Below are positions 36,180 to 44,862 of a stretch of 64,000 bases of DNA, in pieces. Position numbers and translations under genes: made by a program. The notes below the pieces were generated by a model. It was not told where the DNA came from. It ran no database searches and saw only the letters and a list, made by a program, of their open reading frames with translations. The number at the start of each line of letters is the position of its first letter. Position 1 is the stretch's first letter. The DNA is from Paludibacteraceae bacterium (lineage in GTDB: Bacteria > Bacteroidota > Bacteroidia > Bacteroidales > Paludibacteraceae), in assembly GCA_024401645.1 (NCBI GenBank), contig JAKSKR010000009.1, positions 23,299-87,298 of the forward strand, in the 5' to 3' direction.

Positions 36180-36232
36180 AAAAGTCTGCGAAGCCTTATG
36201 ATTACTATCTTTGTAGAAGATCAAAGATAAAC

Positions 36233-37158
36233 ATGAATCAAAAAAATGCATTAAATGTGGCAGTGCCGATGTCGTAAAAAACGGTCACAATGGAGCCAAA
36301 CAGTTGTATAGATGTAAATGTTGTGGCGCTCAATTCTTGGGAGGACTTCGAATTGACAAAGAAAAGTTATGGCATGAATATGTTGTCGGGCGGCAGACAT
36401 TGTCAGCGCTAGCATTGAAATACAAATGCTCCAGTAAAACGATACAAAGAAAACTCCATTCCTATAAAGTCGAGCGTAATGTGTCAACGCCATCACCAGT
36501 GATTGTCATTATGGACACAACTTATTTTGGGAGAGGCAACGGGTTGATGGTGTTTATGGATGCATTAACAGGCGAGGTTCTTCTGCGGTTTCGGTTGAAA
36601 AATGAAACTGCAGAGCAATACAAAACAGGGATATCTATTCTAATTGGTCGAGGTTTTCAAATAAAGGGCCTGGTATGTGATGGAAAGGTAGGTCTATTGG
36701 GTTTGTTTGGCAATATACCAACCCAACTGTGTCAATTTCATCAGATCCAGATAGTACGACGTTACCTCACACAAAAGCCAAAGATGCCAGCTAGTGTGGA
36801 ATTGTTGTGTTTGGCAAAGTCTTTAACTAACTTAAGCAAACAAGCCTTTATCAAGAAACTTGGTGATTGGCACGCCAAGTGGAAAGACTTTATTAACGAA
36901 AGAACAACACCACAAACAGGCAAGAGTTTCTATACCCATAAACGTCTGAGAAGTGCTTACTTCAGTTTGAAAAGGAATACCCCCTGGCTATTCACTTACC
37001 AAGAACCGGAAAACAAAGGAATGCCCAACTCTTCGAATAAGCTGGAAGGCTTATTTTCACATCTAAAGTCGTGTCTAAGGAATCATAATGGCATTAACGA
37101 AGACTCCAAAACCAAACTCATAGATGGGTTTTTCGAGGCATTTTGTGCTAAAAAGTAA
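36233..37158 (+). CDS. IS256-type transposase, zinc-ribbon variant, frame interrupted at A7
   Basis: The uninterrupted frame starts at a TTG at 36304, but the same frame upstream encodes CIKCGSADVVKNG, the first half of a CxxC...CxxC zinc ribbon completed by YRCKCCGAQF. The natural ATG (36233) is in another frame. Re-reading one base at the run of seven A (36240-36246) joins MNQKK to CIKCG. The catalytic DDE-type residues appear as IMDTTYFG, LVCDGK and NKLEGLFSHLK, with the C/H pair of the Mutator/IS256 group in CQFHQIQIVRRYL. It is either a broken gene or one needing a -1 frameshift or transcript slippage. Confidence 0.8.
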
Positions 37159-37200
37159 GGCATGAGGTGTTAGCGACCCCATGCCTCTGTTTTACTTTTT
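37159..37200 (+). terminator. Terminator inside the insertion sequence
   Basis: GGCATGAGGT and ACCCCATGCC arms directly after the transposase stop, followed by CTGTTTTACTTTTTT. Confidence 0.7.
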
Positions 37201-37293
37201 TATCACACAAGTTATCCCTCAAAGGGTTGCTCCCCAGCAGAGCCCTTCTCCGTTTCACTTGATGCTGCAAATATAAGATAGTCCTCATTTTTC

Positions 37294-37314
37294 TATCCTA
37301 AATTTTGTCCTTTA
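37294..37314 (-). repeat. Internal duplicate of the right IS end
   Basis: TATCCTAAATTTTGTCCTTT and one further A match the first 21 bases of the right terminal repeat exactly, 40 bases inside it. Confidence 0.85.
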
Positions 37315-37333
37315 CTCGACAATACTCTCCCAA

Positions 37334-37358
37334 TATCCTAAATTTTGTCCTTTATACC
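37334..37358 (-). repeat. Right terminal inverted repeat
   Basis: Begins TATCCTAAATTTTGTCC and runs to TACC; adjoins the right target duplication. Confidence 0.85.
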
Positions 37359-37366
37359 TAGTTCTT
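37359..37366. repeat. Right 8-bp target-site duplication
   Basis: TAGTTCTT, identical to 36147-36154. Confidence 0.85.
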
Positions 37367-37502
37367 TACAATTTGTGGCTTGTTTTTTGATGTTTTCTCA
37401 CTTCATTTTATTTTAAAATTCAAATAAATGACGGCTTGTTATTCTGTATATTCACATAATAATGCAAATTATACTCACAAAGTGTTCTATTTGTAATGTA
37501 CA

Positions 37503-37535
37503 TTTGGTATAGTAGATTATTATTTACTATCTTTG
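37503..37535 (+). promoter_or_regulatory. Promoter facing a terminator, no gene between
   Basis: TTTG (37503-37506), 21 bases, TATCTTTG (37528-37535): a good Bacteroidota promoter on the plus strand. The only thing downstream before the convergent pabBC gene is an intrinsic terminator. Confidence 0.6.
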
Positions 37536-37541
37536 CAACGC

Positions 37542-37611
37542 AAACAGATAGATTTTTCATAGTTAAGGTTTTTTGGGTAGGAACGTTGTGAAACGTTCCT
37601 GCTTTTTTTTT
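37542..37611 (+). ncRNA. Candidate ~70-nt small RNA
   Basis: Starts about seven bases after the -7 box and ends at a terminator hairpin (AGGAACGTT, loop GTGA, AACGTTCCT, 37579-37600) followed by GC and nine T. The U-tract shows that the hairpin works on the plus strand, not as the pabBC terminator. No start codon with a reasonable frame lies between. Expression is inferred only; it would end just before the pabBC stop codon. Confidence 0.4.
37579..37611 (+). terminator. Intrinsic terminator
   Basis: Nine-base perfect stem, four-base loop and a run of nine T on the plus strand. Confidence 0.8.
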
Positions 37612-37619
37612 ATCCCCCA

Positions 37620-39224
37620 TTATTCGCCTTCTTGAAACAATATTTCCGAGGTTTTTATTTTTGTACAGTTGTTTAGGTTGCGCATGGCGTTAACGAAGTA
37701 TACACTCTCGTAATTACCCAGCTCTGTTGCGGCTATGCTCTTTTCTTCAACTTTACCTTGTGCCAGTAGCCATTCCCTATAGGTTCCTTTTAGTAGAGAC
37801 TCTTTTGGCGTGAACAGTTTGCCATCTTTGTCGGCAAGAACCAGGTTGCAGAACGAGCTATCGGTAATGTATCCATCTTTCACAATAATGACGTCATCGG
37901 TTCCCTTTTCAGCTACAAGTCTGGATAGGGCATTTCTATCAAGGTATTTGTAGGTATAGTCAATGTCATTGTCTTCTGCCAATGCAACCGTAACCACGTT
38001 TTTGGGGGTATAGGCAGCAAATTCTATGCTTTCAATAGTCTTCCCATAAACAATGCGGCATTTGCATAATCCGCTTTCTGTAGCTGCCGGAAGTTGGTTT
38101 GGCAGATGTTCAATCGACAGGTTTGTGCCGTAAAAGTGTTGGCAAGTTCTGTTCATTCGGCGTTGGTGGTAATCTAGGCGAAGAAAGTGTCCATCTTCAA
38201 CGCATATCACTTCGGTGAACTTTGGTTCCCTTGTCGGAATGTAAATCTTCTGCATAACTTCGTTATATTCTTTTTCTAGGTTGCTTTGGGCGGTTATTCC
38301 ACCACCACTGCGGTAGTATTGTTTGCCATGTTCGTCTTGCTCAATGTATCGAATTAAGACGGCGCTGTCCAATTGGTTACCGTCAAAGTAGCCGAATACA
38401 CCTGTGTAGAAACCGCGTGGTTCCCTTTCGGCTTCCTTTATGGCTTCAACAGTTGCCTTTTTGGGTGCGCCCGAAATGCTACCGGCAGGTAACATATCGC
38501 TAATAATGTTCCCTATTTGCGTTTGCCAGTTGGTGTTGAGTTGGCCCCTAATCTTGCTACTCACTTGCAGAATTTCGTCTGCCCCGGCTTTTATCCGCGT
38601 TATGTACCGGTACTTTTCCACAGTTACCTTCTCGGCATTGATGCTGACGTCGTTCCTAATTAGGTCGACAATGGTAGCGTGTTCGGCACTTTCCTTAACA
38701 TCGGCCAATATGGTTTGCTCGGCATTTTCAACGTTTGCACTAATTGTCCCTTTCATGGGGTGGGTTTCTATAGTGCCGCTTTCGTCTATCTGCACAAATC
38801 TCTCGGGTGAAAAACAGACGAAGTGGTCGGGTACAAGCAGGCAATAGGGAGCATCGGCCATCTCGTATATCTCGTTAAGTGTCAAGTTCGTTTCTATGGG
38901 AGTCTTGGTGGTGAGATTGGCCAAGAACGAGTCGCCTCGTTTAAGGTGACGCATAATTATCTCAAACTTGTGGGCGTAGACACTCAAGGGTTCCAGCTTA
39001 ACACTTAATTCGGGGCTTTTGCATACTTGGTTGTTCGAATGGAATGGCGAATTACTGCCAAGTGGTGTCCGAAATAAGATGTTTCTTTGTTCCGTGGGGT
39101 GCTTAATGAAGATAGCTTCGGTCTGTTCAAAGTTTATGGCAAAGAGAAAGGGAATGTGGACACTGGCACTTGCCGTCATATCCGCTAACACGTTGTCAAT
39201 ATCGGTCCTGATATAATGCTGCAT
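37620..39224 (-). CDS. pabB: Aminodeoxychorismate synthase component I / aminodeoxychorismate lyase fusion
   Basis: Two enzymes of p-aminobenzoate (folate) synthesis in one 534-residue chain. Residues 1 to about 325 are the chorismate-binding PabB part (ERFVQIDESGTIETHPMKGT, IVDLIRNDVS, LPAGSISGAPK, GFYTGVFGYFDG, YRSGGGITAQS). From about 335 (FTEVICVEDGHFLRLDYHQRR) the PabC-type class IV PLP domain follows, with the lysine in YKYLDRN and the ending SVYFVNAMR. The fusion order PabB-PabC is known in several bacteria. The gene stands alone, convergent with the candidate small RNA. The amidotransferase PabA is not in the window. Confidence 0.92.
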   Translation of the reverse strand: MQHYIRTDIDNVLADMTASASVHIPFLFAINFEQTEAIFIKHPTEQRNILFRTPLGSNSPFHSNNQVCKSPELSVKLEPLSVYAHKFEIIMRHLKRGDSFLANLTTKTPIETNLTLNEIYEMADAPYCLLVPDHFVCFSPERFVQIDESGTIETHPMKGTISANVENAEQTILADVKESAEHATIVDLIRNDVSINAEKVTVEKYRYITRIKAGADEILQVSSKIRGQLNTNWQTQIGNIISDMLPAGSISGAPKKATVEAIKEAEREPRGFYTGVFGYFDGNQLDSAVLIRYIEQDEHGKQYYRSGGGITAQSNLEKEYNEVMQKIYIPTREPKFTEVICVEDGHFLRLDYHQRRMNRTCQHFYGTNLSIEHLPNQLPAATESGLCKCRIVYGKTIESIEFAAYTPKNVVTVALAEDNDIDYTYKYLDRNALSRLVAEKGTDDVIIVKDGYITDSSFCNLVLADKDGKLFTPKESLLKGTYREWLLAQGKVEEKSIAATELGNYESVYFVNAMRNLNNCTKIKTSEILFQEGE

Positions 39225-39330
39225 GGTTTTTTCGTATAAAAGTGCAGCATCGGGATTCTAGGGTATGTATCTTCCCCAGATTGTGACTCTTGGCCAGGAG
39301 CCATACATAATGCTTTTGTAATGCCAATTC

Positions 39331-39361
39331 TCTGCAAAAGTACTAAAAGTTTGTAACTTTG
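39331..39361 (+). promoter_or_regulatory. Probable promoter of the phosphoesterase gene
   Basis: TCTG (one mismatch to TTTG), 19 bases, then TAACTTTG (39354-39361), 32 bases before the ATG at 39394. Confidence 0.5.
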
Positions 39362-39393
39362 CCCTAGTGTGGAAGTTTGGTACAAATTTTTTT

Positions 39394-40749
39394 ATGAATA
39401 AATTCAAATTGAAGAAGAAGTGGATCTTCTTGTTCTTATTGGTTGGGTTGGGCATCTTTGTGTCTCTTCGTTGGAATACTTGGTTTGGTAACATTCCCGA
39501 ACCGCCATATACGGTCAGCGAGGCTCCCCATCGCATTCTCCTTACCATGGGTAACTCTGGCGAAAACAGCCGTATTGTAACTTGGCAGGCCGATGCTGTG
39601 GTAAAGGAAGGCGAACTTACCCTGTGCTCACAAAAGGAAATTGCCCGTACTGTGAAAGCAAGTTGCGAACTTGTACGTTCGCGTAGCGGAAAAGTGGCAT
39701 TTTACCGTGTTGAAATTAAGGATTTGTCTTATGGCGGAGATTATAGATTTTCGGTAAAGTCGGGCGAAAAGTCGAGTGGCACATATCACTTCTCTGTTCC
39801 TGCCCAAAGCGATAGTGCATCTTTCGTTTTCATGGGCGATGTTCAAGAAGATACGGCACGTGGACTGTCGAATGGTATTTTCAATGCGATAAACACCCGT
39901 TTCCCTAATGCCGATTTCTGGTTGTTTGGTGGCGACTTGGTGGAAAGACCTATCGACGACTATTGGCAAGTTACTTTCGACGATGTTGACACTATTGCTA
40001 CCACTAAAACGGTGTTGGCAATTCCTGGCAATCACGAGTATCTGAAAGGCTTCAAACGCCAACTCGATACCCGATTCGGACCTGTTTTCGGTTACTTCCA
40101 ACAAAGCAAGGTTGGCGAGAACCATGTGTTCAGTTTTTCGTACCATGGCGCGCGCTTCTTTATGCTCGACAGTAATACCGATGCCTTTAACCTGCCTTCG
40201 CAACGTGGTTGGTTGAAGGAAGAACTGCAGAAAGCTACTGAAAAATGGAAGGTTGTGGTCATCCATCATCCGCTTTACAGCAATAAGGGCGAACATTACA
40301 ATCCGCTTGTTAAGTGGGCGTTTAAAGACTTGGTGGAAGAGTATGGTGTCGACCTTGTGTTGCAGGCGCACGAACACGTTTATGCACGCTATAACGTGAA
40401 AGATGCAAACGGTGGGGCAGTGGCTCCGCTTTATTTGAGCACCTATTGCTCTCCTAAACAGTATCAGCTCCATTTCAAGGTACCCGAAGACCGCATAGGG
40501 ACTAATGACCGTTTCTATCAGTGCATCTCCTACAATGCCGATTCGCTAAACATCTCAACCTACACGGCTAGTAATGGCAAGCAATACGATGGTGTTACCA
40601 TCACCAAGGGTGCCGATGGTTATGCCGTTAAGGACTATTTCAAGGGGCAACCCGAAAAGGTGGAAATATCTGAATGGTTTAGACAAAATAAGAAAAAACA
40701 CATTAAGGAGTACGAAAAGGACATCGAACTCTGGAGAATGGCAAAATAA
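39394..40749 (+). CDS. Membrane-anchored purple-acid-phosphatase-like metallophosphoesterase
   Basis: I use ATG 39394 (MNKFKLKKKW); the GTG at 39367 lies too close to the promoter. A signal-anchor helix (IFLFLLVGLGIFVSL) is followed by a fibronectin-III-like N-terminal domain (HRILLTMGNSGENSRIVTW). The two-metal phosphoesterase domain has FMGDVQED, LFGGDLVER, IPGNHEYL, VVIHHPLY and LQAHEHVYAR, all five blocks. The active site faces the periplasm. It likely releases phosphate from organic phosphoesters; the substrate is not evident. Single gene ending at a shared terminator. Confidence 0.9.
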   Translation: MNKFKLKKKWIFLFLLVGLGIFVSLRWNTWFGNIPEPPYTVSEAPHRILLTMGNSGENSRIVTWQADAVVKEGELTLCSQKEIARTVKASCELVRSRSGKVAFYRVEIKDLSYGGDYRFSVKSGEKSSGTYHFSVPAQSDSASFVFMGDVQEDTARGLSNGIFNAINTRFPNADFWLFGGDLVERPIDDYWQVTFDDVDTIATTKTVLAIPGNHEYLKGFKRQLDTRFGPVFGYFQQSKVGENHVFSFSYHGARFFMLDSNTDAFNLPSQRGWLKEELQKATEKWKVVVIHHPLYSNKGEHYNPLVKWAFKDLVEEYGVDLVLQAHEHVYARYNVKDANGGAVAPLYLSTYCSPKQYQLHFKVPEDRIGTNDRFYQCISYNADSLNISTYTASNGKQYDGVTITKGADGYAVKDYFKGQPEKVEISEWFRQNKKKHIKEYEKDIELWRMAK

Positions 40750-40770
40750 GCCCTCATAAGGCCATAAAAG

Positions 40771-40804
40771 AACATCCCCGATAACTCATGCTATCGGGGA
40801 TGTT
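40771..40804. terminator. Bidirectional terminator between convergent genes
   Basis: AACATCCCCGATA and TATCGGGGATGTT arms with an eight-base loop, between the phosphoesterase and the PepSY-like gene, with T-rich sequence on the plus side. Confidence 0.8.
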
Positions 40805-40824
40805 TTCGTTTATTGTAGCGGCTT

Positions 40825-41682
40825 TTATAGGCCTTCTATGCCCATGCTGTCGTTTTCTTCTCCCTTGTTTGCTACACGCAGGTAGTCGCCGGTCTTCGAG
40901 AAGCAGAGCTCAACAGGGTTAGGTTTGTTGGTTTTAACAAAGTAACCATAGTTCTTGCGTATGATGCGGCGAATGGTCTTATCGGGGTGGCTCTTTGCCA
41001 TGTACTTCATCATGAGCGAAGGGAAGGCTGCCTTGTAAGCTTCTGGCAAGCCTTGCGACTTGTTAGCTTCAACTCTTTCGAAGTGGCCCATGCGGTCAAA
41101 TTCTAGGGTGGTTCCACTTGCCAATTCAACGGTGTACTCAATGTCGGCATCGACGGTTGCTACCAAGATGGAGTCGTCGGCAAAGTATTTCTTTAATGTA
41201 GAAGTTGCTAGCGAAGGCAAGCGTTTAGCATCGTTAGGCATGAACTTACCGATTCTAGAAAAGTGCAGGATTTCCTTGCCTTGTAATACGACGGTATAGC
41301 GATTTTTGCGCGAGCGTTCTATGCGTCGAATCTCCTTGTCTGGTTTGTTTTCCTTAAGGTAGGAGCGTGCTTGTATGGGCAACAGGTCACTCACTTCCTT
41401 GCTTATGGCGTTCTTGTGCATGTTTACCTTACGCCATTCGCCATCGTTTTCAAACTCAATTTCTACACCATCTTTCATTAAGACGGAAATCATGTCGTCA
41501 TCGTCCACAACCAGGGTGTCGATGTCAGTTTTTAGTCCTTTTAGGGTGTTTATGGCTGTGTTTGGCAAGTTTTTGTAATACGTTTGGTTGTTATCAACCT
41601 TTTTGCCGGTATAGGTGCAAGAAGCAAGCATAGAACCAAACAAGGCAATGCTGCCTATCAACATGTATCGTGTGAATCTCAT
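40825..41682 (-). CDS. Lipoprotein with repeated PepSY-like domains
   Basis: The ATG at 41682 (MRFTRYMLIG) gives a lipoprotein signal with lipobox MLASC; seven more codons are open upstream. The mature part contains about three PepSY-like/BLIP-like units. Each has a strand pair such as VLMKDGVEIEFENDGEW followed by an ALLP..A-type helix (VSDLLPIQARSYL, LPSLATSTLKKYF, YKAAFPSLMMKYM). Proteins of this family are common in Bacteroidales, exported, and of unknown function; peptide or inhibitor binding is often proposed. A -7 box (TATCTTTG, 41701-41708, minus strand) precedes it. Confidence 0.82.
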   Translation of the reverse strand: MRFTRYMLIGSIALFGSMLASCTYTGKKVDNNQTYYKNLPNTAINTLKGLKTDIDTLVVDDDDMISVLMKDGVEIEFENDGEWRKVNMHKNAISKEVSDLLPIQARSYLKENKPDKEIRRIERSRKNRYTVVLQGKEILHFSRIGKFMPNDAKRLPSLATSTLKKYFADDSILVATVDADIEYTVELASGTTLEFDRMGHFERVEANKSQGLPEAYKAAFPSLMMKYMAKSHPDKTIRRIIRKNYGYFVKTNKPNPVELCFSKTGDYLRVANKGEENDSMGIEGL

Positions 41683-41841
41683 TGGAAAAATCAGTTTTTT
41701 CAAAGATAGGCAATTTTAGTTACATTTTTTAGGAAATTTTCCCGATTTACCTAAAAATGCTGTGCTTGGCTGTAAACTTACACTTTATTGCCAATTATTA
41801 AACCCAGATAGACATGTCTTGCTGTAAGGTAGTGCAAAATA

Positions 41842-41870
41842 AAAGCCCCCGAACATTGTCCGGGGGCTTT
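41842..41870 (-). terminator. Intrinsic terminator of the TPR gene
   Basis: AAAGCCCCCG and CGGGGGCTTT arms 20 bases after the TPR gene stop; on the minus strand the T run follows. Confidence 0.8.
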
Positions 41871-41890
41871 ATGCTATTTGTTTGTTATAA

Positions 41891-42598
41891 TTACTTCTTG
41901 TCAAGAAGTTCAGCCTTGGTATCCATTGAAGTACCGCTGTTTTCCATACCTTCGGTAGGGTCGCAGTCGCTCTGTGTACCAATACCGCAGTATTCCTTCA
42001 AAGAATCGAATGCCTTGTAGTAGTCAAGGCTAGCTGCGCGTTCCCAGTCAAGAGCTGCTGCTTCAACGTCGCCTTCCTTGTAACGGAGGTGACCACGGTT
42101 GTAGTATGCCTTAGCGAACTGAGGAGTCAAAGCAATTGCCTTGTTGTAATCCTTCAAAGCAGCCTTGTCGTCGCCCTGTTCTGCGTATGCGTTACCACGG
42201 TTGTAGTATGCTTCAGCGAACTTAGGGTTAAGAGCGATTGCCTTGTTGTCATCTTCAATTGAGCCCTTAATGTCACCTAGTTCCTTCTTTGCTACAGCAC
42301 GGTTGTAGTATGTAAGGAAATCCTTGCTTGACTTTGCAAGAACGATATCGTATGCGTCCTTTGCACCTTTGTAGTCGCCAAGACGGAACTTTGCGTTACC
42401 AAGGTTACCGTAAGCCTCTGTGAACTTAGGGTTCAACTCCAATACTTTGTTAAAGCTAACGATAGCTTCTTTGTAGCTTCCCATTCTATAAGAACGGATA
42501 CCATCGTTGAAGTAATCGGTGATAGTCTTCTGCTTCTGAGCGAATACGCTGCTTGCAGAAATCAAACCGATAGCAAGAACATAAAAAAATTTCTTCAT
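41891..42598 (-). CDS. Exported tetratricopeptide repeat protein
   Basis: A signal peptide (FFYVLAIGLISASSVFAQ) exports a 235-residue protein with about five TPR units, for example AIVSFNKVLELNPKFTEAYG and AYYNRGNAYAEQGDDKAALK. TPR superhelices hold protein partners. The tail is short and polar (TSMDTKAELLDKK). It is a single gene on the minus strand, divergent from the nucleoside kinase. Its 5' leader contains an AAGGGTG/CACCTT hairpin near 42661. Partner unknown. Confidence 0.88.
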   Translation of the reverse strand: MKKFFYVLAIGLISASSVFAQKQKTITDYFNDGIRSYRMGSYKEAIVSFNKVLELNPKFTEAYGNLGNAKFRLGDYKGAKDAYDIVLAKSSKDFLTYYNRAVAKKELGDIKGSIEDDNKAIALNPKFAEAYYNRGNAYAEQGDDKAALKDYNKAIALTPQFAKAYYNRGHLRYKEGDVEAAALDWERAASLDYYKAFDSLKEYCGIGTQSDCDPTEGMENSGTSMDTKAELLDKK

Positions 42599-42699
42599 AA
42601 ACTAATGAAATGGTTATCACCTTCCCTCAGTGATTGTTATTAACGTTTTCAATTTAACTTTAAGGGTGCGGGAAACACCTTTTATTGAATATGGTGATG

Positions 42700-42707
42700 C
42701 AAATATA
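42700..42707 (-). promoter_or_regulatory. -7 promoter box of the TPR gene
   Basis: TATATTTG on the minus strand, about 100 bases before the start codon, with TTTC at the -33 spacing. Confidence 0.5.
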
Positions 42708-42888
42708 AGAATAAAAGTAATACGTAGAAATAATAAGAGACCTTTTTTTTCGTTTTCCCAATTTAGTTGTGACAAATAATTTTGTTTGTTCGGAAAATAT
42801 CTCTAATTTAGATAAGACAATGCTACTTGATGTGGTAGCTTGCATCAAGAAAAACACACAATGTTGAACTTTTTAATTTTTTGATACC

Positions 42889-44595
42889 ATGACACAGAAC
42901 AAGAAAGTGGAGATACATTGCAAGAATAACAATGTTACCAAAGAATATGAAGCTGGCACTAGCCTGATGGAAATATATGCCGACCTTCTGCCGAAGATGA
43001 AAAGTGGCGTAATTGTGGCTAAAGCCAACAATGTGACCAAGAACCTCGGCTTTAGGGTTTATAAGCCAAAAGAGGTTGAGTTCCTTGGGCTCGATAGCGG
43101 TTCGGGCCAACGCGCCTACATCCGCTCGCTTACCTTTATTATGTATAAGGCGGTTCGGGAAGTTATGCCTGGCCTACGCTTAAGGGTTGAACACCCAATT
43201 AGCGGTGGCTATTACTGCTTGCTCATCGATGCTTCTAATAAGTACGTGTTGCCGACACAGAGTCAGCTCGATGCCATTAAGGCTGCTATGGACAAGACCA
43301 TTGACTTGGACTTGCCTTTCGAGATGGAGATTTTGTCTACTGCCAAGGCTTGCGAAATATTCCGTAATGACGGTGCATTAGATAAGGTGAACCTCTTGGA
43401 AAGCATTGGCGACATCTATGCCGATGTCTACAAGTTGGGCGACCTTTATTCTTATTACGATAGCGCATTGGCGCCTTCTACCTCTTTTATTACAAAGTAC
43501 GATTTGCGTCTCTTCCACAACGGACTCCTTTTGCAGATGCCTTCTACGGCTAACCCCGACGTGCTTGAAACCTTCGAACCACAAGACCACTTATTCAAGG
43601 CCTTCGAGGAACACGCCAAGTGGAACGAGTTGATGGGTGTTGCCAATGTGGGTGACCTTAATATAAAGAATAAGCCTTCGAAGTCGAAGGGGCAGGTGGG
43701 CAGTGGCAATGCCAGCATGCTCATTACTTTGGCGGAAACCTTGCAAGAAAAGAAGATTGACCAGATTGCCGACATGGTGGTGGCTGACCCTAAACGTAAG
43801 GTGGTACTCATTGCAGGGCCTTCTTCTTCTGGTAAGACAACTTTCAGTAAGAAGTTGAGCATTCACTTGGCAATCAACGGTAAGAAGCCTATTCCGTTCT
43901 CTATGGACGAGTATTTCGTTAACCGCGAAGATACGCCAAGGGACGAAAACGGCGAGTACGATTTCGAGTCGGTTCATGCTATCGACATTCCGTTCTTCAA
44001 CAAACAGCTTAACCAGATGTTGGCTGGCGAAGAGGTGGAACTCCCTTACTACAACTTCGAAACCGGCAAGCGCGAATTCCGTGGTAACAAGATTAAGTTG
44101 GAGCCCGATTCAATTTTGGTTATCGAGGGCATTCATGGCTTGAACCCTGAACTAACTGCACAGATTCCGGAGGAAAACAAGTTCCGCATCTATGCGTCGG
44201 CACTTACAACTATCTCTATTGACGACCACAACTGGATTCCAACTACCGATAATCGTCTCCTTCGCCGCATTGTCCGCGACTACAACTACCGCTCTTATTC
44301 GGCAGAAGACACCATAAACCGTTGGGCAAGCGTACACCGTGGCGAGGAAAAGTGGATTTTCCCATTCCGCGAAAAGGCCGACATCATGTTCAACTCGGCA
44401 CTTATCTTCGAACTCCCAGTCCTTAAAAAGTATGCGACTCCAATTCTTAACCAGGTGCCACAAACCAGCCCTGCTTACCAAGAGGCTCACCGCTTGCTTA
44501 AGTTCTTGAACTATTTCAACCCTATTGCCGATTCCGACATTCCTTCAACTTCATTGTTGCGCGAATTCTTTGGTGGTAGCTCTTTCAATTATTAA
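42889..44595 (+). CDS. Nucleoside (uridine-type) kinase with TGS domain
   Basis: Three parts are visible. An N-terminal TGS-like domain (residues 1-70, VEIHCKNNNVTKEYEAGTSL) is followed by a threonyl-tRNA-synthetase second-domain-like region (about 70-250). The C-terminal P-loop uridine kinase/phosphoribulokinase domain has GPSSSGKT at residues 310-317, SMDEYFVNREDTP and VIEGIHGLNP. This arrangement is found in Bacteroidota and Thermotogae proteins annotated as nucleoside kinases. The reaction is probably NTP-dependent phosphorylation of a nucleoside; the role of the tRNA-synthetase-like half is unknown. Single gene. Confidence 0.9.
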   Translation: MTQNKKVEIHCKNNNVTKEYEAGTSLMEIYADLLPKMKSGVIVAKANNVTKNLGFRVYKPKEVEFLGLDSGSGQRAYIRSLTFIMYKAVREVMPGLRLRVEHPISGGYYCLLIDASNKYVLPTQSQLDAIKAAMDKTIDLDLPFEMEILSTAKACEIFRNDGALDKVNLLESIGDIYADVYKLGDLYSYYDSALAPSTSFITKYDLRLFHNGLLLQMPSTANPDVLETFEPQDHLFKAFEEHAKWNELMGVANVGDLNIKNKPSKSKGQVGSGNASMLITLAETLQEKKIDQIADMVVADPKRKVVLIAGPSSSGKTTFSKKLSIHLAINGKKPIPFSMDEYFVNREDTPRDENGEYDFESVHAIDIPFFNKQLNQMLAGEEVELPYYNFETGKREFRGNKIKLEPDSILVIEGIHGLNPELTAQIPEENKFRIYASALTTISIDDHNWIPTTDNRLLRRIVRDYNYRSYSAEDTINRWASVHRGEEKWIFPFREKADIMFNSALIFELPVLKKYATPILNQVPQTSPAYQEAHRLLKFLNYFNPIADSDIPSTSLLREFFGGSSFNY

Positions 44596-44734
44596 AATTT
44601 GCTTGCCTTTTGGTTTTAAACTATTTTTTTTCATTTTCACAAAATGATAGTCTAAATTGAATAAACTAAAGGCATATTGACATTTTGTATCAATAATCTT
44701 AAAAATTAACCCATTTTGCAAGCAGTTAGTGCTT

Positions 44735-44760
44735 GTTTTGAGTTGTTTGTCAACTCAAAC
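44735..44760. promoter_or_regulatory. Inverted repeat upstream of serC
   Basis: GTTTTGAGTTG and CAACTCAAAC form a near-perfect inverted repeat, preceded by a smaller one (AAGCA/TGCTT). It lies upstream of the serC -7 box, so it may be an operator, or the end of the kinase transcript. The remainder of the 44596-44862 spacer is AT-rich without genes. Confidence 0.4.
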
Positions 44761-44818
44761 GATAACTTTCAATAGCAAAAAAATTTGTTGATAAGTTTTT
44801 TACTACTGAATTTTATGC

Positions 44819-44826
44819 TACTTTTG
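44819..44826 (+). promoter_or_regulatory. -7 promoter box of serC
   Basis: TACTTTTG fits TAnnTTTG, 36 bases before the ATG. The -33 position is only T-rich. Confidence 0.55.
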
Positions 44827-44862
44827 TCTTGCGATTATTAAAAAATATAAAACACATAAAAA

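Larger units (their letters stand above)
36155..37358 (+). mobile_element. IS256-like insertion sequence, 1204 bp
   Basis: Left terminal repeat 36155-36179 and right terminal repeat 37334-37358 match as inverted repeats over about 25 bases (shared blocks TAAAGGACA and TTTAGGATA, a few mismatches between). The element is flanked by an exact 8-bp duplication and carries one transposase gene with its own terminator. A second copy of the right-end sequence lies inside at 37294-37314. The insertion is in an intergenic region after the GH30-like gene. The intact duplication suggests a fairly recent arrival. Confidence 0.9.

Noticed and set aside
37420..37620. Minus-strand open frame of 66 codons after pabBC
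   Set aside because: Starts inside the end of pabBC, crosses the promoter/terminator pair, and has no recognisable features.
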